From Nitrospinaceae bacterium (lineage in GTDB: Bacteria > Nitrospinota > Nitrospinia > Nitrospinales > VA-1), in assembly GCA_012961055.1 (NCBI GenBank), contig DUAA01000098.1, positions 815 through 5,814 of the forward strand: DNA of 5,000 nt, written 5' to 3'. A model generated the notes under the pieces. It was not told the DNA's origin, did not search any database, and was given only the letters and a program-made list of their open reading frames with translations. Of this stretch, positions 1 to 5,000 are shown in pieces. The position numbers and the translations under genes are program-made. The number at the start of each line of letters is the position of its first letter. The stretch's first letter is position 1.

Positions 1-393
1 GGTTCTAAATTAGATATTACCGAGGCACGAATTCTTGTGTCTGGGGGGCTGGGGATGCAGGGCCCTGAAAACTTTAACATTTTGGAGGATTTGGCGAAAG
101 TGCTCGGGGGCGCAGTGGGAGCTAGCCGACCAGTTGTAGACAATGGCTGGAGAGACTATTCCAATCAAGTAGGTCAAACCGGGAGGACTGTCTCGCCGGA
201 TCTATATTTTGCTTGTGGAATTTCGGGGTCGGTCCAACATTTAGCGGGGATGTCTTCATCAAAATGTATTGTGGCGATCAATACGGATCCCCAAGCCAAT
301 ATTTTTGCAGTTGCCGATTATGGTATTGTCGGCGATGTTTTAAAAATTGTTCCCATTCTTACCCGTGAATTTAAAAAACTCCTTTTTTCCTGA
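1..393 (+). CDS. etfA: Electron transfer flavoprotein alpha subunit, C-terminal part (partial at 5' end)
   Basis: Only the last 130 codons are present; the frame is open from base 1 and ends at TGA 391-393. The protein is the alpha subunit of the electron transfer flavoprotein, a soluble heterodimer with EtfB that carries electrons from acyl-CoA and other dehydrogenases to a membrane quinone oxidoreductase or another acceptor. What remains is the FAD-binding domain. Visible landmarks are [13 protein letters not shown] with the following [16 protein letters not shown], then [42 protein letters not shown] and ADYGIVGD, all in the order expected for EtfA/FixB. The GQTG and [12 protein letters not shown] segments line the FAD site in this family. 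The C-terminus falls at the usual place, so the 3' end looks intact. No terminator follows; rsmG starts 9 nt later, suggesting a shared transcript. An internal GTG at 37 is not the start. FixB is an alternative name that this fragment cannot exclude. Confidence 0.95.
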   Translation, partial: GSKLDITEARILVSGGLGMQGPENFNILEDLAKVLGGAVGASRPVVDNGWRDYSNQVGQTGRTVSPDLYFACGISGSVQHLAGMSSSKCIVAINTDPQANIFAVADYGIVGDVLKIVPILTREFKKLLFS

Positions 394-402
394 GCCCTCT
401 CT

Positions 403-1047
403 ATGCAAGGGACAATCCTAAAACTATTGCTGGATCCTCGGCTGGGCCTTGAAGCGGAGCACTTATCCGATCAAATTGTATCCCGCTTCGAACAATACCT
501 TGACCTTTTGGTTAAATGGAATCGCAAGATTAATCTCACCGCTGAAAAATCCGCGATAGAAATTTTGCATCGGCATGTGTTTGATTCCATACAGTTTTTT
601 CGTTTCATTGAACCGGGTTACCGGGTGTTAGATGTTGGTAGCGGCGCAGGTTTTCCGGGAATCCCATTAAAAATTATTTTTCCTGAATTGCAATTGGTGG
701 TGGTAGAGAGCCAGCGCAAACGGTGCAGTTTTCTCGAGTCTGTGGTTCGAGATCTGGCAATGGGGCAGGTGGAAGTGATCAACTCTCGGGCAGAAGATAT
801 GTCTGAAGCAGAAAATAGCCAATTTAATGCCGTAGTTTTCCGAGCCGTAACGGATTCACCGGCGTGCCTTCACTTGGGTGAGAGATTTTTGCCTTCCGGC
901 GGGAAAGTTGTATTAAAAAAGAACCCTGGCGAGAATTTGCGAGAATTAGTTTCTAATTCGATGTTTTCATTGCGGGAGGAGAAAATTATAACCAGTTATC
1001 ACGATGTTGCTTCCAGCCTATTAATGTTTGAAAAATGTTTCATGTGA
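403..1047 (+). CDS. rsmG: 16S rRNA (guanine-527-N7)-methyltransferase RsmG (GidB)
   Basis: This cytoplasmic enzyme uses S-adenosylmethionine to methylate N7 of G527 in the 530 loop of 16S rRNA; loss of it gives low-level streptomycin resistance in several bacteria. The 214-aa length is typical. An N-terminal helix carries the family signature YLDLLVKWNRKINLTA (residues 32-47). It is followed by HRHVFDS (56-62), the SAM-binding glycine loop VLDVGSGAGFPGIPL (75-89), the acidic end of strand 2 at VVVESQRKR (99-107), and FRAVTD (146-151). The ATG at 403 gives the usual short lead before the signature. It has no clear Shine-Dalgarno sequence and lies 9 nt after etfA, so translation may be coupled. 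The last codons TGT TTC ATG TGA are also part of a parS-like palindrome, so this stop codon is embedded in a segregation site. rsmG ahead of parAB is a widespread conserved order. Confidence 0.96.
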   Translation: MQGTILKLLLDPRLGLEAEHLSDQIVSRFEQYLDLLVKWNRKINLTAEKSAIEILHRHVFDSIQFFRFIEPGYRVLDVGSGAGFPGIPLKIIFPELQLVVVESQRKRCSFLESVVRDLAMGQVEVINSRAEDMSEAENSQFNAVVFRAVTDSPACLHLGERFLPSGGKVVLKKNPGENLRELVSNSMFSLREEKIITSYHDVASSLLMFEKCFM

Positions 1048-1053
1048 AACATT
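1034..1053. promoter_or_regulatory. parS: parS-like centromere site for ParB
   Basis: The sequence shows two perfect 9-bp arms, AATGTTTCA and TGAAACATT, around a central TG. The 16-bp core TGTTTCATGTGAAACA (1036-1051) differs from the widespread bacterial parS sequence TGTTTCACGTGAAACA at one base, the central C being T. ParB binds parS through its HTH, closes into a CTP-dependent clamp and spreads along DNA; ParA then moves the complex. The site lies about 90 bp before parA and overlaps the rsmG stop codon (TGA 1045-1047). Location, symmetry and near-consensus match make a ParB site very likely. Whether the central change weakens binding cannot be told from sequence alone. No second copy with this degree of match was seen in the window. 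Confidence 0.88.
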
Positions 1054-1059
1054 GTCTTA

Positions 1060-1073
1060 TTAAAAGCTTTTAA
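1060..1073. repeat. Perfect 14-bp palindrome upstream of parA
   Basis: TTAAAAGCTTTTAA is perfectly self-complementary and lies 8 nt after the parS-like site in the rsmG-parA gap. The symmetry does not extend outward (A at both 1059 and 1074). It could be an operator for a dimeric regulator of parAB, or a chance product of AT-rich DNA. As RNA it would form only a weak stem with no proper loop, and no T-tract terminator is attached. Confidence 0.4.
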
Positions 1074-1084
1074 ATATTGGATAA

Positions 1085-1100
1085 AACATGAAACCATGTT
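1085..1100. repeat. Short inverted repeat (6-bp stem, 4-nt loop) upstream of parA
   Basis: AACATG and CATGTT flank the tetranucleotide AAAC, 39 nt before the parA start. The middle reads CATGAAAC, which resembles one half of the nearby parS-like site. It could be a weak hairpin in the parA leader or a degenerate half-site for ParB. No run of T follows, so it is not an intrinsic terminator. Confidence 0.35.
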
Positions 1101-1139
1101 AATTTTAGAGTCGATGACAATTAATTTCCCAGGGCTTTT

Positions 1140-1937
1140 ATGGGCAAGATAATAAGTGTTGCAAATCAAAAAGGCGGGGTGGGGAAAACCACTACAGTAG
1201 TTAACCTTGCAGCCTCTATAGCCCTATCAGGCAAAAAAGTATTAGTGGTCGATTTGGATCCTCAGGCCAATGCTTCCAGCGGCTTGGGTATTGAGCCAGG
1301 TTCCAAAGGAGTCTATGAGCTTTTACTGGGCGAGGCGAGTCAGCACGAAGTTATTTATTCCACTGAAATTGAAACATTGAAGATCATCCCATCTAGAGTA
1401 GATCTCACTGGTGCTGAAATTGAACTGGTAACTAGAGAATCCAGGGAAAAAGTCTTAAAATCTGCACTCAATGGGGTGCGTGAAAACTTTGAGTTTGTTG
1501 TTATAGATTGTCCTCCTTCTTTAGGCCTATTGACTTTAAATGCCTTGGCTGTTTCAGATTCTGTGTTGATTCCTATGCAATGTGAATATTACGCTCTCCA
1601 AGGCTTGAGTTATTTACTGAAAACAATAAAACTAGTGAAGAAATCTATTAATCCGGAGTTAATAGTGGAAGGGATTTTGTTGACAATGTATGATAGCAGA
1701 ACCCTTTTGGCCGCACAGGTAAAGGACCAAGTGCAAAAATATTTCAGCGATTTTTTACTGAATACGATCATCCCTAGAAATGTAAGGTTGAGCGAGGCAC
1801 CTAGTCATGGAAAACCGATAATGTTGTATGCAAGTCGTTCTCGAGGCGCAGATTCTTATGTAGAATTGGCCAAAGAAATAATTTTCCGCTTTAAGGGCGA
1901 GCGGATCAACTTTTTGCATAAAGGCTCGGCAGTATGA
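1140..1937 (+). CDS. parA: Chromosome partitioning ATPase ParA (Soj family)
   Basis: ParA is a nucleoid-bound ATPase that dimerises with ATP on DNA and is released when ParB-parS complexes stimulate hydrolysis, so that origins are pulled or relayed apart. The 265-aa protein has the deviant Walker A motif KGGVGKTTT (residues 11-19) with both signature lysines K11 and K16. The switch/Walker A' segment VVDLDPQANASSGLG is at 36-50, with D40 as the catalytic-type aspartate, and Walker B FVVIDCPPSLG is at 119-129. Further on come the conserved QCEYYALQGLSYLL and RNVRLSEAPSHGKP segments typical of chromosomal Soj/ParA. There is no N-terminal HTH extension, so it is the short chromosomal form rather than the plasmid P1 type. 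The ATG at 1140 gives the canonical MGKIISVANQKGG start; a weak AGGG (1131-1134) lies 5 nt ahead. It overlaps parB by 4 nt. A MinD or Cdc42-like ParA relative is unlikely given the parB partner. Confidence 0.97.
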   Translation: MGKIISVANQKGGVGKTTTVVNLAASIALSGKKVLVVDLDPQANASSGLGIEPGSKGVYELLLGEASQHEVIYSTEIETLKIIPSRVDLTGAEIELVTRESREKVLKSALNGVRENFEFVVIDCPPSLGLLTLNALAVSDSVLIPMQCEYYALQGLSYLLKTIKLVKKSINPELIVEGILLTMYDSRTLLAAQVKDQVQKYFSDFLLNTIIPRNVRLSEAPSHGKPIMLYASRSRGADSYVELAKEIIFRFKGERINFLHKGSAV

Positions 1938-2809
1938 ATCGAAAAGCATTAGGTAAAGGCATCAATGCATTAATTCCAGACCTTGAAATGGGGGTTCCCG
2001 AATCCCATGAAGCCGAATATCCAAATAGTATGGAACTACTTATCGATGAAATTTCTCCCAACCGCTTTCAACCCAGAAAATATTTTGATGATGAAAAACT
2101 TAAAGAACTGGTAACTTCCATTAGTGAGAATGGAGTTATACAGCCGGTTGTGGTTCAAAAACTTGGATCGGGTTATGAACTACTGGTGGGTGAAAGAAGG
2201 TGGCGGGCCTCTAAACAATTAGGCTTGAAAAAAATACCTGCCATAATTAGGGAAGTGAGTGATGCTCAGGCATTAGAAATTGCTATCATTGAAAATATCC
2301 ACCGACAGGATCTGAACCCAATTGAAGAAGCGGCAGCTTATTCCCGTCTTGCCGAGGAGTTTGCGCTGACTCAGGAGATGATAGCTAAAAAGGTGGGTAA
2401 AAGCCGAACCGTTGTGGCAAACACCTTACGCCTCCTCAAGCTTTCTCGAAATGTAAAGGAAAATTTGATTTCTGGAAAAATTTCTATGGGCCATGCTAGG
2501 GCTTTATTGGGATTGGATAACCCCGAGCAGATAGAAGTGCTACGTCAGGAAATCCTGAAACAGGACCTTACAGTCAGGCAAGTAGAAAGCCGGGTAACTA
2601 ATTTAAAAAAACTTTCCTCTACAAAGCCGGTTTCCCTAGGTTCAAAAAAAAATATTTTTATCAAAGACTTGGAAAAACAGTTACAGAGTAGGTTGGGGAC
2701 AAAGGTTGATATTACCCCGACAAAAAAAGGTGGTAAGCTGATTGTGACGTATTACTCCGATGACGATCTGGATCGCATCCAAGAATTAATCGGGCAGAAA
2801 AACCATTAA
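1934..2809 (+). CDS. parB: Chromosome partitioning protein ParB (Spo0J family)
   Basis: ParB binds parS and, using CTP, forms sliding clamps that load SMC and activate ParA ATPase. Domains of the 291-aa protein appear in the usual order. The N-terminal ParA-contact motif KALGKGINALIPD is at residues 4-16. The CTP-binding ParB/Srx domain spans about 34-125, including NRFQPRKYF (43-51), the arginine-rich GERRWRA patch (86-92) and ENIHRQDLNPIEEA (120-133). The parS-reading HTH region runs from about 145 to 170 (LTQEMIAKKVGKSRTVVANTLRLL), with GKISMGHARALL at 181-192. A linker leads to the dimerising C-terminal domain (about 240-287), ending in VTYYSDDDLDRIQELI. The start ATG is inside the parA stop (ATGA, 1934-1937), indicating translational coupling and roughly balanced expression; an AAGG at 1921-1924 is the only visible ribosome-binding candidate. 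All key motifs are intact. The likely target site is the palindrome at the rsmG end. Confidence 0.97.
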   Translation: MNRKALGKGINALIPDLEMGVPESHEAEYPNSMELLIDEISPNRFQPRKYFDDEKLKELVTSISENGVIQPVVVQKLGSGYELLVGERRWRASKQLGLKKIPAIIREVSDAQALEIAIIENIHRQDLNPIEEAAAYSRLAEEFALTQEMIAKKVGKSRTVVANTLRLLKLSRNVKENLISGKISMGHARALLGLDNPEQIEVLRQEILKQDLTVRQVESRVTNLKKLSSTKPVSLGSKKNIFIKDLEKQLQSRLGTKVDITPTKKGGKLIVTYYSDDDLDRIQELIGQKNH

Positions 2810-2841
2810 AAATGGGTAGTGGTACTGTATGTGGGGAGAGG

Positions 2842-3218
2842 AAACTAAAATGAAAAAAGACGATAAAGGCATTAAAGCCTATATGGGCGAAGATGTGATT
2901 TTCAGTGGTTCCTTATCTTTTGAGGGCACCGTTCGTATCGATGGAAAATTCGAAGGTGAGATTAACACAGATGATACGCTCATAGTTGGGGAGACGGGGC
3001 ATATTGTCGCGGATGTTTATGCGGGCGCCGTAATTTGCAAGGGGTGTGTGGAAGGCACAATCGTAGCAACAAAAAAAATTGAGATCCATGCCAATAGCCG
3101 AGTGGTGGGTAATGTGAAGTCCCCGGCGCTGTACATTGAGTTGGGGGGAATATTGGACGGGTCCTGTGAAATGATAGCCAAAGAAAGCAAAGTTATACCC
3201 TTGGTTAAAACAGAGTAA
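2842..3218 (+). promoter_or_regulatory. Alternative starts of the bactofilin gene; ribosome-binding site favours ATG 2850
   Basis: Two in-frame ATGs exist. The one at 2829 would add seven residues (MWGEETK) and has only a poor upstream signal. The ATG at 2850 is preceded by the purine-rich GGGGAGAGG (2833-2841) with 8 nt between its last G and the start. It yields the short charged lead usual in bactofilins, so 2850 is taken as the start. Confidence 0.5.
2850..3218 (+). CDS. Bactofilin family cytoskeletal protein
   Basis: Bactofilins are small cytoplasmic or membrane-associated proteins whose central domain folds into a right-handed beta-helix. They polymerise end to end, without nucleotide, into filaments that act as scaffolds. 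From the chosen start the protein is 122 aa. A short charged lead (1-13) precedes the bactofilin domain at about 14-108, recognised by SGSLSFEGTVRIDGKFEGEI (19-38) and the repeating glycine- and valine-rich turns LIVGETGHIVADVYAGAVIC, VEGTIVATKKIEIHANSRVV and GNVKSPALYIELGGILDG. No membrane segment or signal peptide is visible, as expected. It follows parB by about 40 nt without a terminator and is probably co-transcribed. In Myxococcus xanthus, bactofilins BacNOP anchor the ParABS machinery via PadC; a similar scaffolding role here is an inference from position. The C-terminus may be truncated by an indel: a lysine-rich tail is readable in the next frame after the stop. An upstream ATG at 2829 is a less likely start. 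Confidence 0.93.
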   Translation: MKKDDKGIKAYMGEDVIFSGSLSFEGTVRIDGKFEGEINTDDTLIVGETGHIVADVYAGAVICKGCVEGTIVATKKIEIHANSRVVGNVKSPALYIELGGILDGSCEMIAKESKVIPLVKTE

Positions 3219-3273
3219 AAAGAAAGTTACAGCCCAAGCAAAAAAAGTGAAAAAACCTGTCTCAAACTAAATA

Positions 3274-3302
3274 TTGAATTTCTTATAGTTCAAAATTAAA
3301 AT
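3274..3302 (+). promoter_or_regulatory. Candidate sigma70-type promoter for rsmI
   Basis: TTGAAT (3274-3279, four of six matches to TTGACA) and TAAAAT (3297-3302, five of six matches to TATAAT) are separated by exactly 17 nt in the AT-rich bactofilin-rsmI gap. Transcription would begin near 3308-3310. That is only a few bases before the ATG at 3314 but about 35 before the ATG at 3344, which has a GGAGG ahead of it, so the promoter and start choice bear on each other. AT-rich DNA yields such matches by chance, so confidence is moderate. Confidence 0.45.
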
Positions 3303-3343
3303 ACACAAGCAATATGGCTGTCGTGCGATCTAGCTCGGAGGAA

Positions 3344-4096
3344 ATGGGTAGTTTATTTGTAGTGAGCACCCCCATTGGCAACCTGGGTGATGTAACCCAC
3401 CGTTCCATAGAAACTCTTAATTCAGTTTCATTAATTGCTGCGGAAGATACCAGACGGACAAGGATATTGTTAAACCGGTACCAAATTAATACACCTCTTT
3501 CCAGCTATAACAGTTTCAATAAAATTAAAAAAGGCAAGGAATTTATTACACGCCTCAAAAAAGGTAATAATCTTGCCCTCGTTTCAGATGCAGGAACACC
3601 CGGCATTTCAGACCCACATTATTATTTGGTGAACGCGGCGATTGAGGAGGGGTGTCCTATTTATTCTATACCCGGCCCTTCTGCTTTGCTGGCAGCATTG
3701 ACCGTATCTGGTCTACCAATGGACCGGTTTATTTTTGAGGGGTTTCTCCCGCGTAAAAAAGGCCGTACTACAACATTAGAAAACCTGTCACATGAAAAAC
3801 GCACCATTGTTTTATTTGAATCGCCCAACCGTATACAAAAAACACTTCAAGACCTTTACCGGTTTTTTGGGAATCGTAAAATAGCAATTGCCCGTGAAAT
3901 GACTAAATTGTACGAGGAAGTTGTTCGGGGGAATTTAAAAGAACTTTCGGATCAGACACGAACGTGGAAAGGTGAAATTACGGTGGTAATTGCCGGTTCC
4001 AACGAGAAAAAAAAAGATAAAATTACTTATAGTATAAACCCTAAAGAGGCAAATAGACCCATTGTCGGGGATACAATTGGGCAAGGACTGGGTTAA
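3344..4096 (+). CDS. rsmI: 16S rRNA (cytidine-1402-2'-O)-methyltransferase RsmI
   Basis: RsmI uses S-adenosylmethionine to 2'-O-methylate C1402 in the ribosomal P site of 16S rRNA. It belongs to the tetrapyrrole-methylase fold. Counting from ATG 3344, landmarks are STPIGNLGD (residues 8-16), AAEDTRRT (32-39), VSDAGTPGISDP (80-91), IPGPSALLAAL (109-119), EGFLPRKKGR (132-141), FESPNR (158-163), AREMTKLYEE (183-192) and KGEITVVIAG (209-218), all classic for RsmI. Start choice is open. ATG 3344 begins directly at the conserved MG-hydrophobic strand and has GGAGG at 3337-3341, although only 2 nt away. ATG 3314 adds MAVVRSSSEE without a ribosome-binding site, and N-terminal extensions are known in the family. 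At 250 aa it is short: the family usually runs to about 270-290 aa with a C-terminal helical region ending in a G-x(6,8)-Y motif. That region is degraded here and may continue in another frame. A candidate promoter lies just upstream. Confidence 0.94.
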   Translation: MGSLFVVSTPIGNLGDVTHRSIETLNSVSLIAAEDTRRTRILLNRYQINTPLSSYNSFNKIKKGKEFITRLKKGNNLALVSDAGTPGISDPHYYLVNAAIEEGCPIYSIPGPSALLAALTVSGLPMDRFIFEGFLPRKKGRTTTLENLSHEKRTIVLFESPNRIQKTLQDLYRFFGNRKIAIAREMTKLYEEVVRGNLKELSDQTRTWKGEITVVIAGSNEKKKDKITYSINPKEANRPIVGDTIGQGLG

Positions 4097-4111
4097 ACGG
4101 AAACAAACTAT

Positions 4112-4204
4112 ATGCTATTTGAACTTCCCTTGTTAGGGGTAAATATATTATTGCTGGGTCGTGACCAAGGCATTCAGGACTGCGTCTGGTTTGAGGATTG
4201 TTAA
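4112..4204 (+). other. Small 30-codon open frame between rsmI and argH (doubtful)
   Basis: An ATG at 4112 opens 30 codons ending at TAA 4202-4204, directly abutting the argH ATG. The product would be a small protein with a hydrophobic lead (MLFELPLLGVNILLLGR) and a polar end (DQGIQDCVWFEDC). A GGA at 4099-4101 is the only upstream purine signal. It contains no arginine run as a classical arginine leader peptide would. I do not recognise it; it may be chance, or relic sequence related to the disturbed rsmI end. Confidence 0.15.
4119..4149 (+). promoter_or_regulatory. Weak candidate promoter for argH
   Basis: TTGAAC (4119-4124) and TATATT (4144-4149) match the sigma70 hexamers at four and five of six positions, but with a 19-nt spacer that is longer than ideal. 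The gap between rsmI and argH has no obvious arginine-repressor box or other operator. argH may equally be read from the rsmI transcript, since no terminator separates them. Confidence 0.22.
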
Positions 4205-5000
4205 ATGAAAAAACTCTGGGGTGGCCGGTTCAAAAAATCGACCGATGCTTTGATGGAAACTTTCTCGGCTTCCATTTCTTTTGATAAGCGGCTTTATGCT
4301 TGCGATATCGAAGGAAGTATTGCGCATTGCAAAATGTTGGCACGTTGTAAAATAATTTCCTCTTTAGAATCACAGAAAATTCAGAAGGGGTTAAAACAAA
4401 TTTTGCGAGAATGTAAAGAGGGGCGTTTCAAATTTGACGTAAAGCTTGAAGATATTCACATGAATATTGAAAGTCGTTTACGAGAAATTATTGGACCCAC
4501 AGCTGGCAAGCTCCACACAGCAAGAAGTCGAAACGACCAGGTCTGTCTGGACATTCGTCTATATTTGAGGAATGAAGTGGACCAGATTGTAGAAAAAACT
4601 AATCGGCTTTGTAAGACTTTGGTGCGTCTTGCCAAAAAGAATATCGATATGGTTATTCCAGGCTATACACATTTGCAAAGAGCACAGCCTGTTTTACTTT
4701 CCCATCACCTTCTGGCGTATGTGGAAATGTTGCTTCGCGATAAAGATCGTTTTTTGGATTCGCGGAAAAGGATCAATGTCATGCCTCTAGGTTCAGCAGC
4801 ATTAGCTGGGACAAATTTCCCCATTGACCGTGACTACACCGCAAAACTTTTGAGTTTTTCAGAAATTTCGCATAATAGCATGGACGCGGTAGCAGATCGG
4901 GATTTTGCCGTAGAATTTTGCAGCGCCTCGGCTTTGCTGATGATGCATCTCAGCCGGTTTTGCGAAGAACTGGTCATTTGGAATTCCAGTGAATTTGGGT
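4205..5000 (+). CDS. argH: Argininosuccinate lyase, N-terminal part (partial at 3' end)
   Basis: ArgH splits argininosuccinate into arginine and fumarate, the last step of arginine synthesis, as a cytoplasmic homotetramer of the fumarase/aspartase superfamily. The first 265 codons of an expected 455-475 are present and the frame is open to the window edge. Landmarks are the MKKLWGGRF start, DIEGSIAH (residues 34-41), EDIHMNIESRL (82-92), the substrate-binding LHTARSRNDQV (103-113), PGYTHLQRAQP (152-162) with the T155-H156 pair that lines the active site, and NVMPLGSAALAGTNFPIDR further on. The superfamily signature GSS-x-MPxKxNP, which carries the catalytic serine, lies beyond the end of the window. 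ATG 4205 has a well-placed GAGGA (4193-4197) 7 nt upstream and matches the canonical ArgH N-terminus, so the start is secure. It follows rsmI on the same strand; the two have no known functional link. Confidence 0.96.
   Translation, partial: MKKLWGGRFKKSTDALMETFSASISFDKRLYACDIEGSIAHCKMLARCKIISSLESQKIQKGLKQILRECKEGRFKFDVKLEDIHMNIESRLREIIGPTAGKLHTARSRNDQVCLDIRLYLRNEVDQIVEKTNRLCKTLVRLAKKNIDMVIPGYTHLQRAQPVLLSHHLLAYVEMLLRDKDRFLDSRKRINVMPLGSAALAGTNFPIDRDYTAKLLSFSEISHNSMDAVADRDFAVEFCSASALLMMHLSRFCEELVIWNSSEFG

Noticed and set aside
37..393. Complete small gene starting at GTG 37
   Set aside because: The same frame is open from base 1 and the residues before the GTG continue the EtfA match, so this is an internal codon of a gene cut by the window edge.
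1052..1105. Promoter for parA (TTGTCT-17-TATTGG or TTGGAT-17-TAATTT)
   Set aside because: At least one hexamer in each pair matches consensus at only three of six positions, which is expected by chance in DNA this AT-rich.
1048..1139. Possible replication origin next to parAB
   Set aside because: The gap is AT-rich but only 92 nt long and has no DnaA boxes of the TTATCCACA type. The nearest resemblance (TTATCCGAT, inside rsmG near 467) is a lone imperfect match.
1755..1949. Reverse-strand open frame of 64 codons
   Set aside because: It lies antisense to the well-supported 3' end of parA, shows no recognisable domain, and is a shadow of that gene.
2829..2849. Upstream ATG at 2829 as the bactofilin start
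   Set aside because: It lacks a good ribosome-binding site, adds an atypical MWGEETK lead, and would bury the purine-rich GGGGAGAGG signal inside the coding region.
4126..4139. Intrinsic terminator after rsmI (CCCT-TGTT-AGGG stem)
   Set aside because: The stem is only four pairs plus one wobble, and what follows is mixed A/T rather than a run of T.

Overview
This is an ordinary chromosomal housekeeping window, with every gene on the + strand. In order it holds the 3' end of etfA, rsmG (gidB), parA, parB, a bactofilin gene, rsmI, and the 5' part of argH, which runs off the right edge. It is moderately AT-rich and tightly packed. Gaps are 9 nt (etfA-rsmG), about 90 nt (rsmG-parA), a 4-nt ATGA overlap (parA-parB), about 40 nt (parB-bactofilin) and roughly 100 nt on either side of rsmI. 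No RNA gene, mobile element, CRISPR array or intergenic stretch over 300 bases was found.

The rsmG-parA-parB order is the classic arrangement near many bacterial replication origins. A bactofilin directly after parB points to a Gram-negative lineage such as the deltaproteobacterial groups (Myxococcota, Desulfobacterota) or Nitrospinota. That placement is an inference from gene order and protein style only. No oriC-like cluster of DnaA boxes is present here.

Functionally, the centre is a complete chromosome-segregation cassette. It has the ParA ATPase, the ParB CTPase/DNA-binding protein, a parS-like site (1034-1053) sitting on the rsmG stop codon, and a bactofilin scaffold that could position the complex. 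The flanking genes are rsmG and rsmI, two 16S rRNA methyltransferases that modify different positions of the small subunit, plus etfA (electron transfer) and argH (last step of arginine synthesis).

I see no novel defence, mobile or biosynthetic system. The points worth a second look are the parS site with a central TG instead of CG that also supplies the rsmG stop codon, and signs that both the bactofilin and RsmI reading frames may be cut short at their 3' ends by single-base indels. Others are two small palindromes ahead of parA, and a promoter whose position bears on the rsmI start.
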